Made by a program: the position numbers and the translations under genes. From JBLIRR01 sp049472395 (lineage in GTDB: Bacteria > SZUA-182 > DTGQ01 > JBLIRR01), in NCBI GenBank assembly GCA_049472395.1, contig JBLIRR010000029.1, positions 11,012 through 75,011 of the forward strand: DNA of 64,000 nt, given 5' to 3'. The stretch's first letter is position 1; each line of letters begins with the position of its first letter. Shown piece by piece: positions 8,042 through 16,805 of the stretch. The notes below the pieces were generated by a model. That model was not told where the DNA came from. It saw only the letters and a program-made list of their open reading frames with translations, and did not search any database.

Positions 8042-9247
8042 CTATGAGGTGTTCCTCCAGCAGTGAGTAGGATTAGGTGAATCGCACATAATAGTGCACA
8101 TGTTACAATTCACACATTGAGAAGTATATCCGGGGTCATTTCTTAATTTTATTACAAGATCGCGCTCACAGACAAATGGTCTGCACATGCTCACAAAATC
8201 GAGAGCTTCTCTTTTGAGCACATCATCCATCTCTCCTCTCTTTCTAAAACCCCCCACACACATTATGGGTATACGAGAATGCTCTTTGGCACACCGTGCA
8301 GACTCAAGATTATACATCGGAAAAAAGGGTCTGATCTTTATCTTTAAAAAGGGATATACACACAGCTTCCATAAAATTTTACCCAAGGGATTATTAATCT
8401 TGTAAATCGGGTTATGCGCGAGAATAAGATCTAATGGTATATCACCCCGAATGATATTTAAGGCATGATCCATAGTGCCGTAGCTTATTTCTATAGCAGC
8501 TAATTTTTTGGCATTAAGGAACCTAATGAGAGCGATAAATTGGTCTTTTGAAAATTTTTTAGTATAATCATCACTTGCACTCACTTTAATGAGCAAGGGA
8601 AAATCATCCCCACACCTCTCCCTAATCTTATCAATAATCATCTCTAAAAATGTTGTGCCTATCTTCTTGGTTTCATCCACTTTAAAAAGATCTGTTCTTG
8701 TATTTATTGAGGGGAGTAAAAACTGATGAATAAGATAACCGTGCCCTGCATGAAGCTGTACACCATCAAAACCCGCTTCTTTAGCATATACGGCCGAGTC
8801 GGCAAAGGAATCTATTACACCTAATGCCTGGTCTGTCGTGAGTTTTTGGGGTTTATGCCTGAAATAAAAAGAAGGCATCCCTGATACACCCCATACAGTC
8901 CCGTGAGTAGCCTCTCTTCTTGTTTGCCGCCCGGCGTGGGCAAGTTGGACAAATATTCTGCTCCCATATTCATGTACCTGATCAACAATGGATTTGTAAA
9001 AAGGGATCTTCTCCGAATTGTCAAGCCCTGCTTGATTCGGCTGCATAGCCCTCCCGCCGGGACAGATATACACAAATCCCGTAATAATTGTTCCCACTTC
9101 AAAGCGCGCAAGATCACGATAGAGCTTTTTATAGGCATCAGTAGGAAATCCATGTGTATCTGCCATGCCTTCATAGGTGGCAGATCTCACAATTCTATTT
9201 TTTACTCCCCATGGTCCTAATCGGGCTTGTTCAAATAATTCCACCAT
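8042..9247 (-). CDS. NADH:flavin oxidoreductase (old yellow enzyme family) with Fe-S cysteines
   Basis: A 401-aa FMN-binding TIM barrel. KNRIVRSATYEG begins the barrel, QLAHAGRQTR and GVQLHAGHGYLIHQFLLP are the flavin and substrate strands (HAGHGYLIHQFL is the classic H-x-A-H-G-Y-L motif), and MCVGGFRKR is the phosphate loop. The C-terminal Cys cluster CVNCNMCTIMC...HCW matches the 4Fe-4S region of 2,4-dienoyl-CoA reductase-type members. The protein stops there, so the extra FAD/NAD domain of the long members is absent. It probably reduces an enone or dienoyl intermediate. It overlaps the prenyltransferase gene by one base. Confidence 0.88.
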   Translation of the reverse strand: MVELFEQARLGPWGVKNRIVRSATYEGMADTHGFPTDAYKKLYRDLARFEVGTIITGFVYICPGGRAMQPNQAGLDNSEKIPFYKSIVDQVHEYGSRIFVQLAHAGRQTRREATHGTVWGVSGMPSFYFRHKPQKLTTDQALGVIDSFADSAVYAKEAGFDGVQLHAGHGYLIHQFLLPSINTRTDLFKVDETKKIGTTFLEMIIDKIRERCGDDFPLLIKVSASDDYTKKFSKDQFIALIRFLNAKKLAAIEISYGTMDHALNIIRGDIPLDLILAHNPIYKINNPLGKILWKLCVYPFLKIKIRPFFPMYNLESARCAKEHSRIPIMCVGGFRKRGEMDDVLKREALDFVSMCRPFVCERDLVIKLRNDPGYTSQCVNCNMCTIMCDSPNPTHCWRNTS

Positions 9248-10236
9248 TATCCCTGTGCATTTGAATGCAGATCAAAGATAAACCCTACAAAAATATAAGA
9301 TACAATAAAGAGAATAAGCGCCAACTCTGTATTAAACAACGCTATCAGAGCCGCCTCACCGCAAATACAGGCCCTAAAGTTGGTTGCTAATGAATAATAG
9401 GTTTTTTTACCCACAGGATTAAAATAATATAAAACCCCTGTCCATATCTGGAGGAATACGGTTAATAATCCAAGAATCAAAAAGACCATATTAATCGACG
9501 CCTCGATAAATCCATTGGCATAGATGGCGACAAACGCGATTGAAGGAAGAAAAGCGCAGAGTATTGCGAGAACTCTTGATTTTTCAATGCCATACTGGAC
9601 CACAATGGTATTCTTGAAGGCAGCTTTATCACCATGATAATCCTTAAAATAGGTGTAAAAAGTCATTAATCCATTTAAGATCCAGACTATGATGAGCACT
9701 GATACGCGGCTTGAGGTAAAATAGGGAGACTGGGTTGGCCCTGAGGCAAGAAATCCATAGACCGAACAGAGGGTAATCATTAATCCGAAGGTTATATTTC
9801 CAAGAATGCCATACCCTTTAGCATATTCATATACAACATTAAGAATCACGCCCAAGATTAAAGGGATAATGGCAATTGGTTCAAGATAAAACCAGGTCAC
9901 AATGGCAGAGATGATGAGCAGGAGAAATGAAAGGAGAAGACCGTAAATGGGATTAAGCTCACCTGTGACCATAGGACGCTGAGGCGCATTTATCCTATCC
10001 TCTTTAAGTCCGAGAAAATCATTTATAATCTGATTGATCCCCCAGCTTAAAAAGAGCAGCAGAAGGATCACACCCTCTTTTTCAACCGTAGGGGTTACCT
10101 CAACCGTCTGATACTGAGATTGTGAAATATATACATAAAAAGCAAGGCCAAGCCACCCTGCAATACCGGTCACAAATGAATAATATAACCGCATTGACTT
10201 TATATACGATTTGAAAAACCTCACTATCTGTGCCAT
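9247..10236 (-). CDS. UbiA-family prenyltransferase
   Basis: A 329-aa polytopic membrane protein with about eight hydrophobic segments. The first Asp-rich motif is NDFLGLKEDRINAPQRP (the family's ND-x-x-D-x-x-x-D...RP) and the second is YFKDYHGDK. UbiA enzymes move a prenyl chain from a prenyl diphosphate onto an aromatic ring or glycerol phosphate. It is the first gene of the nine-gene operon. The start is supported by a G-run (GGGGGGGGAAATGGC) just upstream. A prenyl acceptor made by the other enzymes is inference. Confidence 0.88.
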   Translation of the reverse strand: MAQIVRFFKSYIKSMRLYYSFVTGIAGWLGLAFYVYISQSQYQTVEVTPTVEKEGVILLLLFLSWGINQIINDFLGLKEDRINAPQRPMVTGELNPIYGLLLSFLLLIISAIVTWFYLEPIAIIPLILGVILNVVYEYAKGYGILGNITFGLMITLCSVYGFLASGPTQSPYFTSSRVSVLIIVWILNGLMTFYTYFKDYHGDKAAFKNTIVVQYGIEKSRVLAILCAFLPSIAFVAIYANGFIEASINMVFLILGLLTVFLQIWTGVLYYFNPVGKKTYYSLATNFRACICGEAALIALFNTELALILFIVSYIFVGFIFDLHSNAQG

Positions 10237-10290
10237 GCCATTTCCCCCCCCTTTACTCCATTGGACACGCGATGAAAAAGAACATATATA

Positions 10291-10301
10291 ATTATATTAT
10301 A
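10291..10301 (-). promoter_or_regulatory. Possible -10 element of the lipid-type operon
   Basis: Read on the - strand, two overlapping TATAAT hexamers lie about 55-60 bp upstream of the first operon gene (UbiA type). No convincing -35 element is seen 16-18 bp further upstream, and the region is AT-rich, so this is weak. Confidence 0.3.
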
Positions 10302-10853
10302 CATACAGATCATAGCACATTCTCAGATTTATTTCAGGAATGATCGTGAATGCTAAAATATATTCTAAAAAGAAGGAATAAACCGATGCACATGAGAGTC
10401 TGGTGTGGCTCGGGCTGCGGATTCAGCTAATTTCCTTAAGGCTCTTCCTCAATGTATGTTGGGGAAACCTCACCTGATAGAATAGATACTCCTACCTGAT
10501 CACAGATAGTATCTGTGCTATTGCTGCCAGGAGAAGACACTCAATCAGAAGCTACAAGCATCTTGCAAGCAATAGAAGGTAATTTTAATAGAATCTTTAA
10601 AAAAAATTTAAATGAGAATATAAATATGAAATAATTCTTTTTGAATTAATCTCTAAGAAAAATGCCTCATTCCCCAGGTCTTAGATCAGTATAATTTTTT
10701 TATATAAGGAACTCTATCAATCTATATGGTTATATATATATATGATGAGATGAAGAAGCCTTGAGCTAAAAGTTAAAAGGAGGAAATGCTTATAAGGATT
10801 TAAAACATGTATTTAGATTGTATCTTGACGTTTATAAAAAAAGAAGTAGCGAT
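10302..10853. other. Intergenic stretch between divergent lipid operon and cytochrome remnant
   Basis: No gene is seen. It holds a perfect 7-bp inverted repeat with a 3-base loop (CACAGAT-agt-ATCTGTG, 10501-10517), which could be an operator half-site pair. An alternating TA run lies at about 10730-10742. A strong Shine-Dalgarno (AAAGGAGG, about 10777-10784) sits before an ATG that closes after five codons. The last two may be the old promoter and leader of the cytochrome gene. Confidence 0.4.
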
Positions 10854-12084
10854 ATGAAATATAAATATTCTTTCATCATCTTAAGTTTTCTACTTTTTGC
10901 TTTCCTTTCCTTATCTGCCTATGCGAGAACCACGAAGACACCTCTGTTTATGCCTGGAACCCAACCCATGGAAGTTATAAATATCACAGGTTCGACTGAA
11001 TGCAGGGGATGTCACGGGGGATATGATAGGAGTGTAGAGGTTACATTTAACTGGGAAGGTATGATGATGGCGCAGGCATCAAAAGATCCCCTAATGTATG
11101 CTGCCCTTGATATAGCCAATCAGGATATTCCCGATGCTGATGATTTATGCCTCCGATGTCATGCCCCAAACGGGTGGTTGCTTGGTAATGCTAATCCAAC
11201 TGATGGCTCCAAGTTTACACCTAAAGAGTTGGATGGAATACAGTGTGATTTTTGTCATAGGATGGTTAATCCACTTAGCGAGGAAGGAAAGGCCTTAGTA
11301 GAGCCTGATAATGAATACCAAGCTGAAGGCCTATATCCAGCTTAGGAAAGCCGCTACAATCGACTTAGACCTTTATGATGAGCCCACAGGTAAAAAGCTG
11401 AAGGTCACAATGACAAACCATAGCGGGCACAAACTACCAACGGGTTTTCCTGAGGGGAGGCGAATGTGGATCAATGTAAAGGCCTTTGACGCGAATGGAG
11501 AGCAGATATTCGAGTCTGGCAAGTATGATTTTGACAATGGAGAACTAATCAAAGACAAACAGATCAAGATATATGAGATTAAACCGTGAGTTTCCCCTAA
11601 ACAGGCCGAGCGTTACTGTCTGACACCGGGACCTACCTTTCACTTCATATTGAATGATATGGTATACAAAGATAACCGAATTCCTCCGCGTGGGATCATT
11701 AATAAAGCCTTCCAAGCCGTGGGCGCTGAGGTTGTGGGTTATCAGTATGAGGATGGTCAGTTTTGGGATGACACGTATTACTCTATTCCTGAGACAACAA
11801 CAAAGGTTATGGCCACCCTCTATTATCAGACATCATCAAAGGAGTATATTGAATTCTTAAGAGATGAAAATAAAACGAATGATGTGGGAGAAGGCCTCTA
11901 CAAGGGGAGTTTTGAGATTGTTGCAGATGAGAATGGCCTCACGATTGAGAATTTGGATGGTTACCAAGCGGATGGAACACCATCAAATGCCTTTGAACCA
12001 ATGAAAGGCAAATGGTCGGTTCCAGGTGATTACATAATATCCCCGGTATCCGGACCCGCAACGGGCCATCCAATGAGTCAATAG
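10854..12084 (+). pseudogene. Broken secreted multihaem c-type cytochrome
   Basis: The first part (to 11345) starts MKYKYSF with a signal peptide ending near AYA. It has three CxxCH haem sites: CRGCH, CLRCH and CDFCH. It ends at a TAG after EGLYPA. Homology resumes in another frame (from about 11345) with NHSGHKLPTGFPEGRRMW, a motif of large multihaem cytochromes. That frame is cut by an in-frame TGA at 11587-11589 and then continues to 12084. The deletion or frameshift plus the nonsense codon make it a pseudogene. The chosen start is the Met directly before the hydrophobic signal segment. The family works in periplasmic or extracellular electron transfer. Confidence 0.8.
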
Positions 12085-12382
12085 GATAGAAATGATTATT
12101 GATGAATACATGGAATATTGTCTCACCTCGACTGATATATATTCATCAAGTATTGATTCTGCATCACGTTTTTCACCAAATCTGTATTGGTATGCATAAA
12201 TGAACTTATCTTTCCTGTGAAAGGGAGATGTTACATCCACTTATGGCTTACAGAAATTCTAATTATGGTTTATAATTTTTGTTGAATGTAAGCTGCTATA
12301 GATAAATATATGCAAAAAAAAATGTATCACCTATGAGTGAAGGAGATCAAATAAACTCTGGGATAAAAAAACCGGATTTTAT
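12085..12382. other. Non-coding stretch after the cytochrome remnant
   Basis: No supported gene. A short - strand open frame here (up to 12240) reads like protein in its first 30 residues (YAYQYRFGEKRDAES) but runs into the antisense of the cytochrome remnant. It may be another gene scrap. Confidence 0.3.
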
Positions 12383-12768
12383 TTAGGCAGAATGCCATAT
12401 GGTTTTGAGGGTATTATTATTTTCATTCTCCACTTTCCATCGTGCTCGGCCGGCTTCTACAATGTGTGCTAAATTTTTTGGGGTGTTTTCATGCATGGTA
12501 ATAAAAGCATTTCTATAGACAATGGTACTCTCCTGTTTCGTTGTGGTCAGCTCACACCAGTTCATCAACTGAGCATCATCTCCTTCTCGCAGAGGCGCTT
12601 GGTTAATAAAACGGTATTTATCAATCCTGGAACCCTTGCCGATCCATGGTGTGTGTATTACTTTTTGCACTTCATTCCCTGCAATCCATTCATACAAGGT
12701 GCCACTTCATCCAGTACTGTTCTTATATGATTATCAGAAGGAATTTCACTGATCCCAAATAGGGATCG
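12383..12768 (-). pseudogene. Transposase remnant (ISNCY/H-repeat-type)
   Basis: The frame ending at 12383 contains GRARWKVENENNNTLKT, the well-known C-terminal signature of a family of DDE transposases usually labelled ISNCY or H-repeat-associated; the YHLEHNFGHG that normally follows is lost. Upstream, SLFGISEIPSDNHIRTVLD is readable in another frame (about 12720-12768), so there is a frameshift near 12700. The N-terminal third and the terminal repeats are not found. It is a dead insertion-sequence fragment. Confidence 0.75.
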
Positions 12769-12809
12769 TGATTATTCTTCCCTTTTGTCTCTTGCATATA
12801 TCGCTGAAA

Positions 12810-13274
12810 TGAAAGATTTTTCTCGGCAGTAAAAAAGCAAACCGACAGCATCTGGAATATATTGAGAAGGAAGTTAAGGGACGTGCAGAGGAATTTAAAA
12901 AGAGTGATTCAGGAAAGCGGTTAAAAGAATATGAAAAAAGAATAAAGGAAGACACGCCAATTCATATTGAAGGAGATTCTATGGATGTCGATTCCGATGA
13001 AAATGTCAATTATAATGCACCAAAGAACGACTTACAAAATAGTTTCGATGGAATTGGCTGGTTGGAATACAGAGTAGATGTTTCTTACAAAGGCATTCCA
13101 ACACATGTAAGAAAACGAGCTAATGACATAAGGAAGGGATATGCCCAAAATAATAAATTAAATGATAAAGAAAGAGATAAAACAATAGATGAGCATATTA
13201 AATTTTTCATAGAATCTTGGGCACCAAATGCGTTTGCAGATACTTATACAGGTGAGGCAACAACTACTGCCTAA
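12810..13274 (+). pseudogene. Orphan fragment of an unknown hydrophilic protein
   Basis: An ATG at 12810 gives MKDFSRQ and then a TAA at 12831. The same frame continues uninterrupted to 13274 for about 147 codons (KSNRQHLEYIEKEV..., later GWLEYRVDVSYKGIPTHVRKRAND). The composition is highly charged and clearly protein-like, with a later ATG at 12981 that could still start a 97-aa product. I do not recognise the family. It sits right beside the transposase scrap and beyond the end of the eCIS operon, so it could be the tail of a cargo or toxin protein, but nothing in it proves that. Confidence 0.4.
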
Positions 13275-13471
13275 TGGGGACAAATAGACTTTTATAATCG
13301 TCATTGTTGTCCTGTGTACCATATACAATTTAATCCTTAGTCATCTGGAATGGCAGGGGGTATAATTTGACCATGTTCGGGTATTCAAAAAACTCTTCAC
13401 CATTACATAGCCCATGCACTATACTCAAAGTATTAGCGGAAGAGCATTGAAATTGGAGATGAGCGAATTCT

Positions 13472-14959
13472 CTAAATCTCACATTTCTCCATTGTTTCCG
13501 GCTCAAAACAGACAACCTTAAAACCATTAGGATCACTTATAGGAACGTACACTCGACCACTACTATCTACTTCAATTGTATCATTTACAGTATTTGACTC
13601 AATGGGTAGCAAGCGATTATTCAAGTTATCAAAAAGAGTGGTGTCATCTGTTTTATCAGAGAGGGATATGGTTTCTTCAATTGTTCCATCATGAGCAAAT
13701 ATGGCCATAATTCCTGGATCATGAGGTGTTTCGCCGCTATGAAAATAAAATCGCTTCTTATTATCAATATGTATAAAACGGGGAACATCTTTCCCCTTAA
13801 CTAATTGATTTTTTTCGCACTCACATCTATAGGTTTGAACAAGCTCCCCTTTTTTATTATATCTTTCTATTGATAATTCTAATTTATTATTCTCCATAGT
13901 AACGTTACTGCATAGAAATATTTCATTTTCCTCTTCTCTTACAACGATACCATAAAGAGACTGTTTCCACTGGAGCTTACCCTTAGGAGAAATCCGTGCT
14001 ATGCCATTATAGATTCGTGAATAGACCGCACCACTACAATCAATACCGGCCAGGTTTTGTAAACTTTGTATTTCCGATTCTACAATTTCCCTGGCTCCGG
14101 TCTTAAAATTGTATCGAAGTAAGACAATTTTATTGTTGCCCTTATCCTTAATAAAAAGAGCTGAATAGACATTATTATCAGGCCCAATAGTCACTCTCTC
14201 AGGATATTCCTCCCATTCATAAACCTTAATGGTCTTTCCATTTGACGTATTCAACTGGGCCATCCCTCGGTGGGGATATTGGGCAGGGAGAAAAAGCGTA
14301 TTCTTGTCTGACGCACAGATTCGGTTAAACTTTCCTGAAAATTTATTAAAATCAACTTTTTTTACAGAAAATTCCCCTTTCCGCTCCCATTGTTCTTTTC
14401 CCTTTGCATTGAATTTTCGAAGCCGTTGGAGCTGTTTCCCCTTTTTAGTTTGTATAAATTCAAGCACATAGATGCCACCCTCATTGTCAGGTGAGAAATC
14501 ATAAATATGCCAGATCTGAATTTTCTTCAGTCCATGTGCCAGATCAAAGCTATTAATAAGGCTCCCTTCATGATTAAACTGAAACAATCGATACTTTCGT
14601 TCGTCAGGCTCTGCATTTTGAGGGACAGGGAAAAGGATATATACATGCCCCTGATTATCAATACGTACACCATAATGGGGACGAATATACCTTTTTGAAG
14701 TTGGCGCACTCCCTCCTATTGGATGAGCCAGATGAACAGGAGCTGCAGGAATGGATTCTTTGTCTGAGCCCCATGGGACTGTAAGTATTAGTTTACAATA
14801 ATAATTCATAGGTACCACCTTCTTATTATACATTTTATTTGTTTTAAATACTCCTTTCTCTGTACATGATCCCTTGTTAATCTTAATATTATTAGAACAA
14901 ACAAATATAACAAAGAATAGTAAACACAATCCGGAATAAAATAGAATGTGCTTTTGCAT
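13472..14959 (-). CDS. Secreted or membrane-anchored beta-propeller-like protein, unknown function
   Basis: The chosen start gives 495 aa (MQKHILFYSG...), with GAGG 9 nt upstream; a longer frame begins at 15025 but overlaps the effector gene. The N-terminus is a hydrophobic signal or anchor (about residues 5-22). The rest repeats a motif of the kind D-N-x-G-H/N-V-Y-I/V...L-x-x-F/Y-N-x-x-G, for example IDNQGHVYILFP, PDNEGGIYVLEF, GPDNNVYSALF and DSSGRVYVPISD, typical of NHL/SMP-30-like propellers. It follows the candidate toxin gene closely (about 45 bp) on the same strand. It could be an immunity, receptor or surface protein; there is no direct evidence for any of these. Confidence 0.7.
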   Translation of the reverse strand: MQKHILFYSGLCLLFFVIFVCSNNIKINKGSCTEKGVFKTNKMYNKKVVPMNYYCKLILTVPWGSDKESIPAAPVHLAHPIGGSAPTSKRYIRPHYGVRIDNQGHVYILFPVPQNAEPDERKYRLFQFNHEGSLINSFDLAHGLKKIQIWHIYDFSPDNEGGIYVLEFIQTKKGKQLQRLRKFNAKGKEQWERKGEFSVKKVDFNKFSGKFNRICASDKNTLFLPAQYPHRGMAQLNTSNGKTIKVYEWEEYPERVTIGPDNNVYSALFIKDKGNNKIVLLRYNFKTGAREIVESEIQSLQNLAGIDCSGAVYSRIYNGIARISPKGKLQWKQSLYGIVVREEENEIFLCSNVTMENNKLELSIERYNKKGELVQTYRCECEKNQLVKGKDVPRFIHIDNKKRFYFHSGETPHDPGIMAIFAHDGTIEETISLSDKTDDTTLFDNLNNRLLPIESNTVNDTIEVDSSGRVYVPISDPNGFKVVCFEPETMEKCEI

Positions 14960-15005
14960 CACATTAACCTCATTGCTACTACTCTCCCTGTTGTAATTGT
15001 TATTT

Positions 15006-16784
15006 TTACCATGGAGGGGGGGCATGTTCCACAGTCTTACTTGGATCCGTCATCTCTTCCAAAGTTGCTACCTGAACAGATCCAATTTCGGTCCCTGTAT
15101 ATGTCCCTCCCGGTCCTGATGGACCTGGAGAGGGTTCAACCCAGAGACTTATCACTTCATGCCTTCCTCCTGCGGTTTTCTTGCCTGTTGCCAGAACAAC
15201 ATGATCAGTATGATTGATAAAAACGATGTGTCCCATAAGAATATCAGGAGTCCATAAACCAGTTCCTGTATCATAGGTAAGAGCAGCTCTTGAACCATAA
15301 TTTAGTTCATTCATAAGTGTATTATAGTAGGCTTTAGCTTTATCTGATACGATACCTGGAGTTGATGTTGCTGCGGTTGCGGCAGCGGTATGCATTGCAA
15401 GAAGCCGGGCCTTATCAACGACACCGGCCTTATAGGCCATAAACATTACACCTTCCCAGCAATTCATAGTACTTGAAGATGTGGGGTCTGGTCCGGTACC
15501 TCTAAGCCAGCGGGCGAAATCATTTTGATGTCCCCAACTTGTTTTCTCAGAAATCTGATAGCCTGACCTAGGATCTGGCCCTGAGCCACCACGCCATTGA
15601 AGTTCTCCTTCCATTGCCCTCCCTTTTGCTACTGCGCGGGCTCGTGTAATTCGGTCTATAATGGCCCCATAGGTAACCCTGTCAACTGGAGTAATGCTAC
15701 TTAAAAGACTTGATGTCTGTTTCTGATCCATAGTAGATACTGCATTTTCCATTTGAGCGTCTGTAAAATTACTAAAGAGCCTGATAATGAGTATAGCATT
15801 GGCCATTAAATCAGTTAAATGTATATTACTGATGAATCGTGTCACGTTTGTTACTGTTAAACGCGATACCACGTCAGAAAACTGTGTTGCTGTTAATTTA
15901 GTAAGTACACTGAGAACCTGCTTCACATCACGATTCGTTATGATCCAATCAAAAAGTCTGTATGACAAAAGATAATTTATATAAGCATATAAGTCTTCAC
16001 CACTTAGAGCTTGTATAAGTTTTATTATTACTGCTGCATGTGCAATCCTGTCTGCTTCTGATATGTTTTCCAAAAGGCGCCGGATATCGGTCCGGGTCAT
16101 ATGCAAGACAACATCATTGAATTGAGTATCGGATAATGCTTCAAGCATCCTTAATACCTGTCGGGCCTCCTGGTCCGTAATGGCCCAGTCAAAAACATCA
16201 TATGATAATTTATTTTTTATATCATCAACGGTATCACTAGCAAACTTTTGGACTATATGCTTTTGCTGTACAACATGGGTAATTTCATTTGATTTCTGAG
16301 TAAGGTTTTCATGTGTTTTATATTCCTTCTTATAAAATGGTGATATCTGAGAAGAGTTATTTTTTGTTTTCGGAGCTTTTTTATTTTCAGTTGTATTATC
16401 AGTTCCATGTATAATCTGATTAGCTACCCTGTCAGCTTCAAGTTCTGCTGGGTCATTAAACTTACTTACTTTAAGCTTTGTCTGAATGGTCGCTTGACTT
16501 TGTTTTTTATTAATAACGTCATCAGCTCCATTCTGTAAAGATTGTAATTCCTGCACACGAGTGCTGTCGTCAGCCATTCTCTGAAGGGTATTCTGAAGAA
16601 AAGGACTATTATTCACAATTTCCTGTAATTCTTTTAATTCATAGAAACGGGGGCTTTCATCTGTCATTTTCTGTAGATCCTGACTATAGGGAGAAGCGAT
16701 ACTTATGCTCTTAGATTTAAGCTGAAGGGGTATATGAATTAAATTTTTCTGCTTGTTCTGTTGTTTTTCTGCTATTGTCAACAT
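15006..16784 (-). CDS. Candidate eCIS cargo effector: DUF4157-type leader plus Cys/His hydrolase-like domain
   Basis: 592 aa. Residues 33-85 hold two LQ-x-MA/T-D-x-S-like repeats as seen in eCIS cargo leaders. PAELEADRVANQI (112-124) and THVVQQ (169-174) match pieces of the DUF4157 'eCIS core', whose HExxH-like centre is lost. Residues 192-380 contain two near-identical ~80-aa helical units (SYDVFDWAITDQEARQVL / SYRLFDWIITNRDVKQVL) and a weaker third. The C-terminal part has NCWEG (Cys442) and GHIVFINHTDHVVLATG (His528), the Cys-then-His order of NlpC/P60, CHAP and papain-like enzymes. It is the last eCIS gene in the operon, 21 bp after the ATPase gene, which is where cargo genes usually sit. 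The enzymatic activity is inference. Confidence 0.75.
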   Translation of the reverse strand: MLTIAEKQQNKQKNLIHIPLQLKSKSISIASPYSQDLQKMTDESPRFYELKELQEIVNNSPFLQNTLQRMADDSTRVQELQSLQNGADDVINKKQSQATIQTKLKVSKFNDPAELEADRVANQIIHGTDNTTENKKAPKTKNNSSQISPFYKKEYKTHENLTQKSNEITHVVQQKHIVQKFASDTVDDIKNKLSYDVFDWAITDQEARQVLRMLEALSDTQFNDVVLHMTRTDIRRLLENISEADRIAHAAVIIKLIQALSGEDLYAYINYLLSYRLFDWIITNRDVKQVLSVLTKLTATQFSDVVSRLTVTNVTRFISNIHLTDLMANAILIIRLFSNFTDAQMENAVSTMDQKQTSSLLSSITPVDRVTYGAIIDRITRARAVAKGRAMEGELQWRGGSGPDPRSGYQISEKTSWGHQNDFARWLRGTGPDPTSSSTMNCWEGVMFMAYKAGVVDKARLLAMHTAAATAATSTPGIVSDKAKAYYNTLMNELNYGSRAALTYDTGTGLWTPDILMGHIVFINHTDHVVLATGKKTAGGRHEVISLWVEPSPGPSGPGGTYTGTEIGSVQVATLEEMTDPSKTVEHAPPPW

Positions 16785-16805
16785 TTGTTTATACCATTAA
16801 TAATA

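Noticed and set aside
10381..10560. Possible structured RNA or riboswitch between the divergent units
   Set aside because: Only a 7-bp palindrome is seen; no known riboswitch core could be recognised, so no RNA is called.
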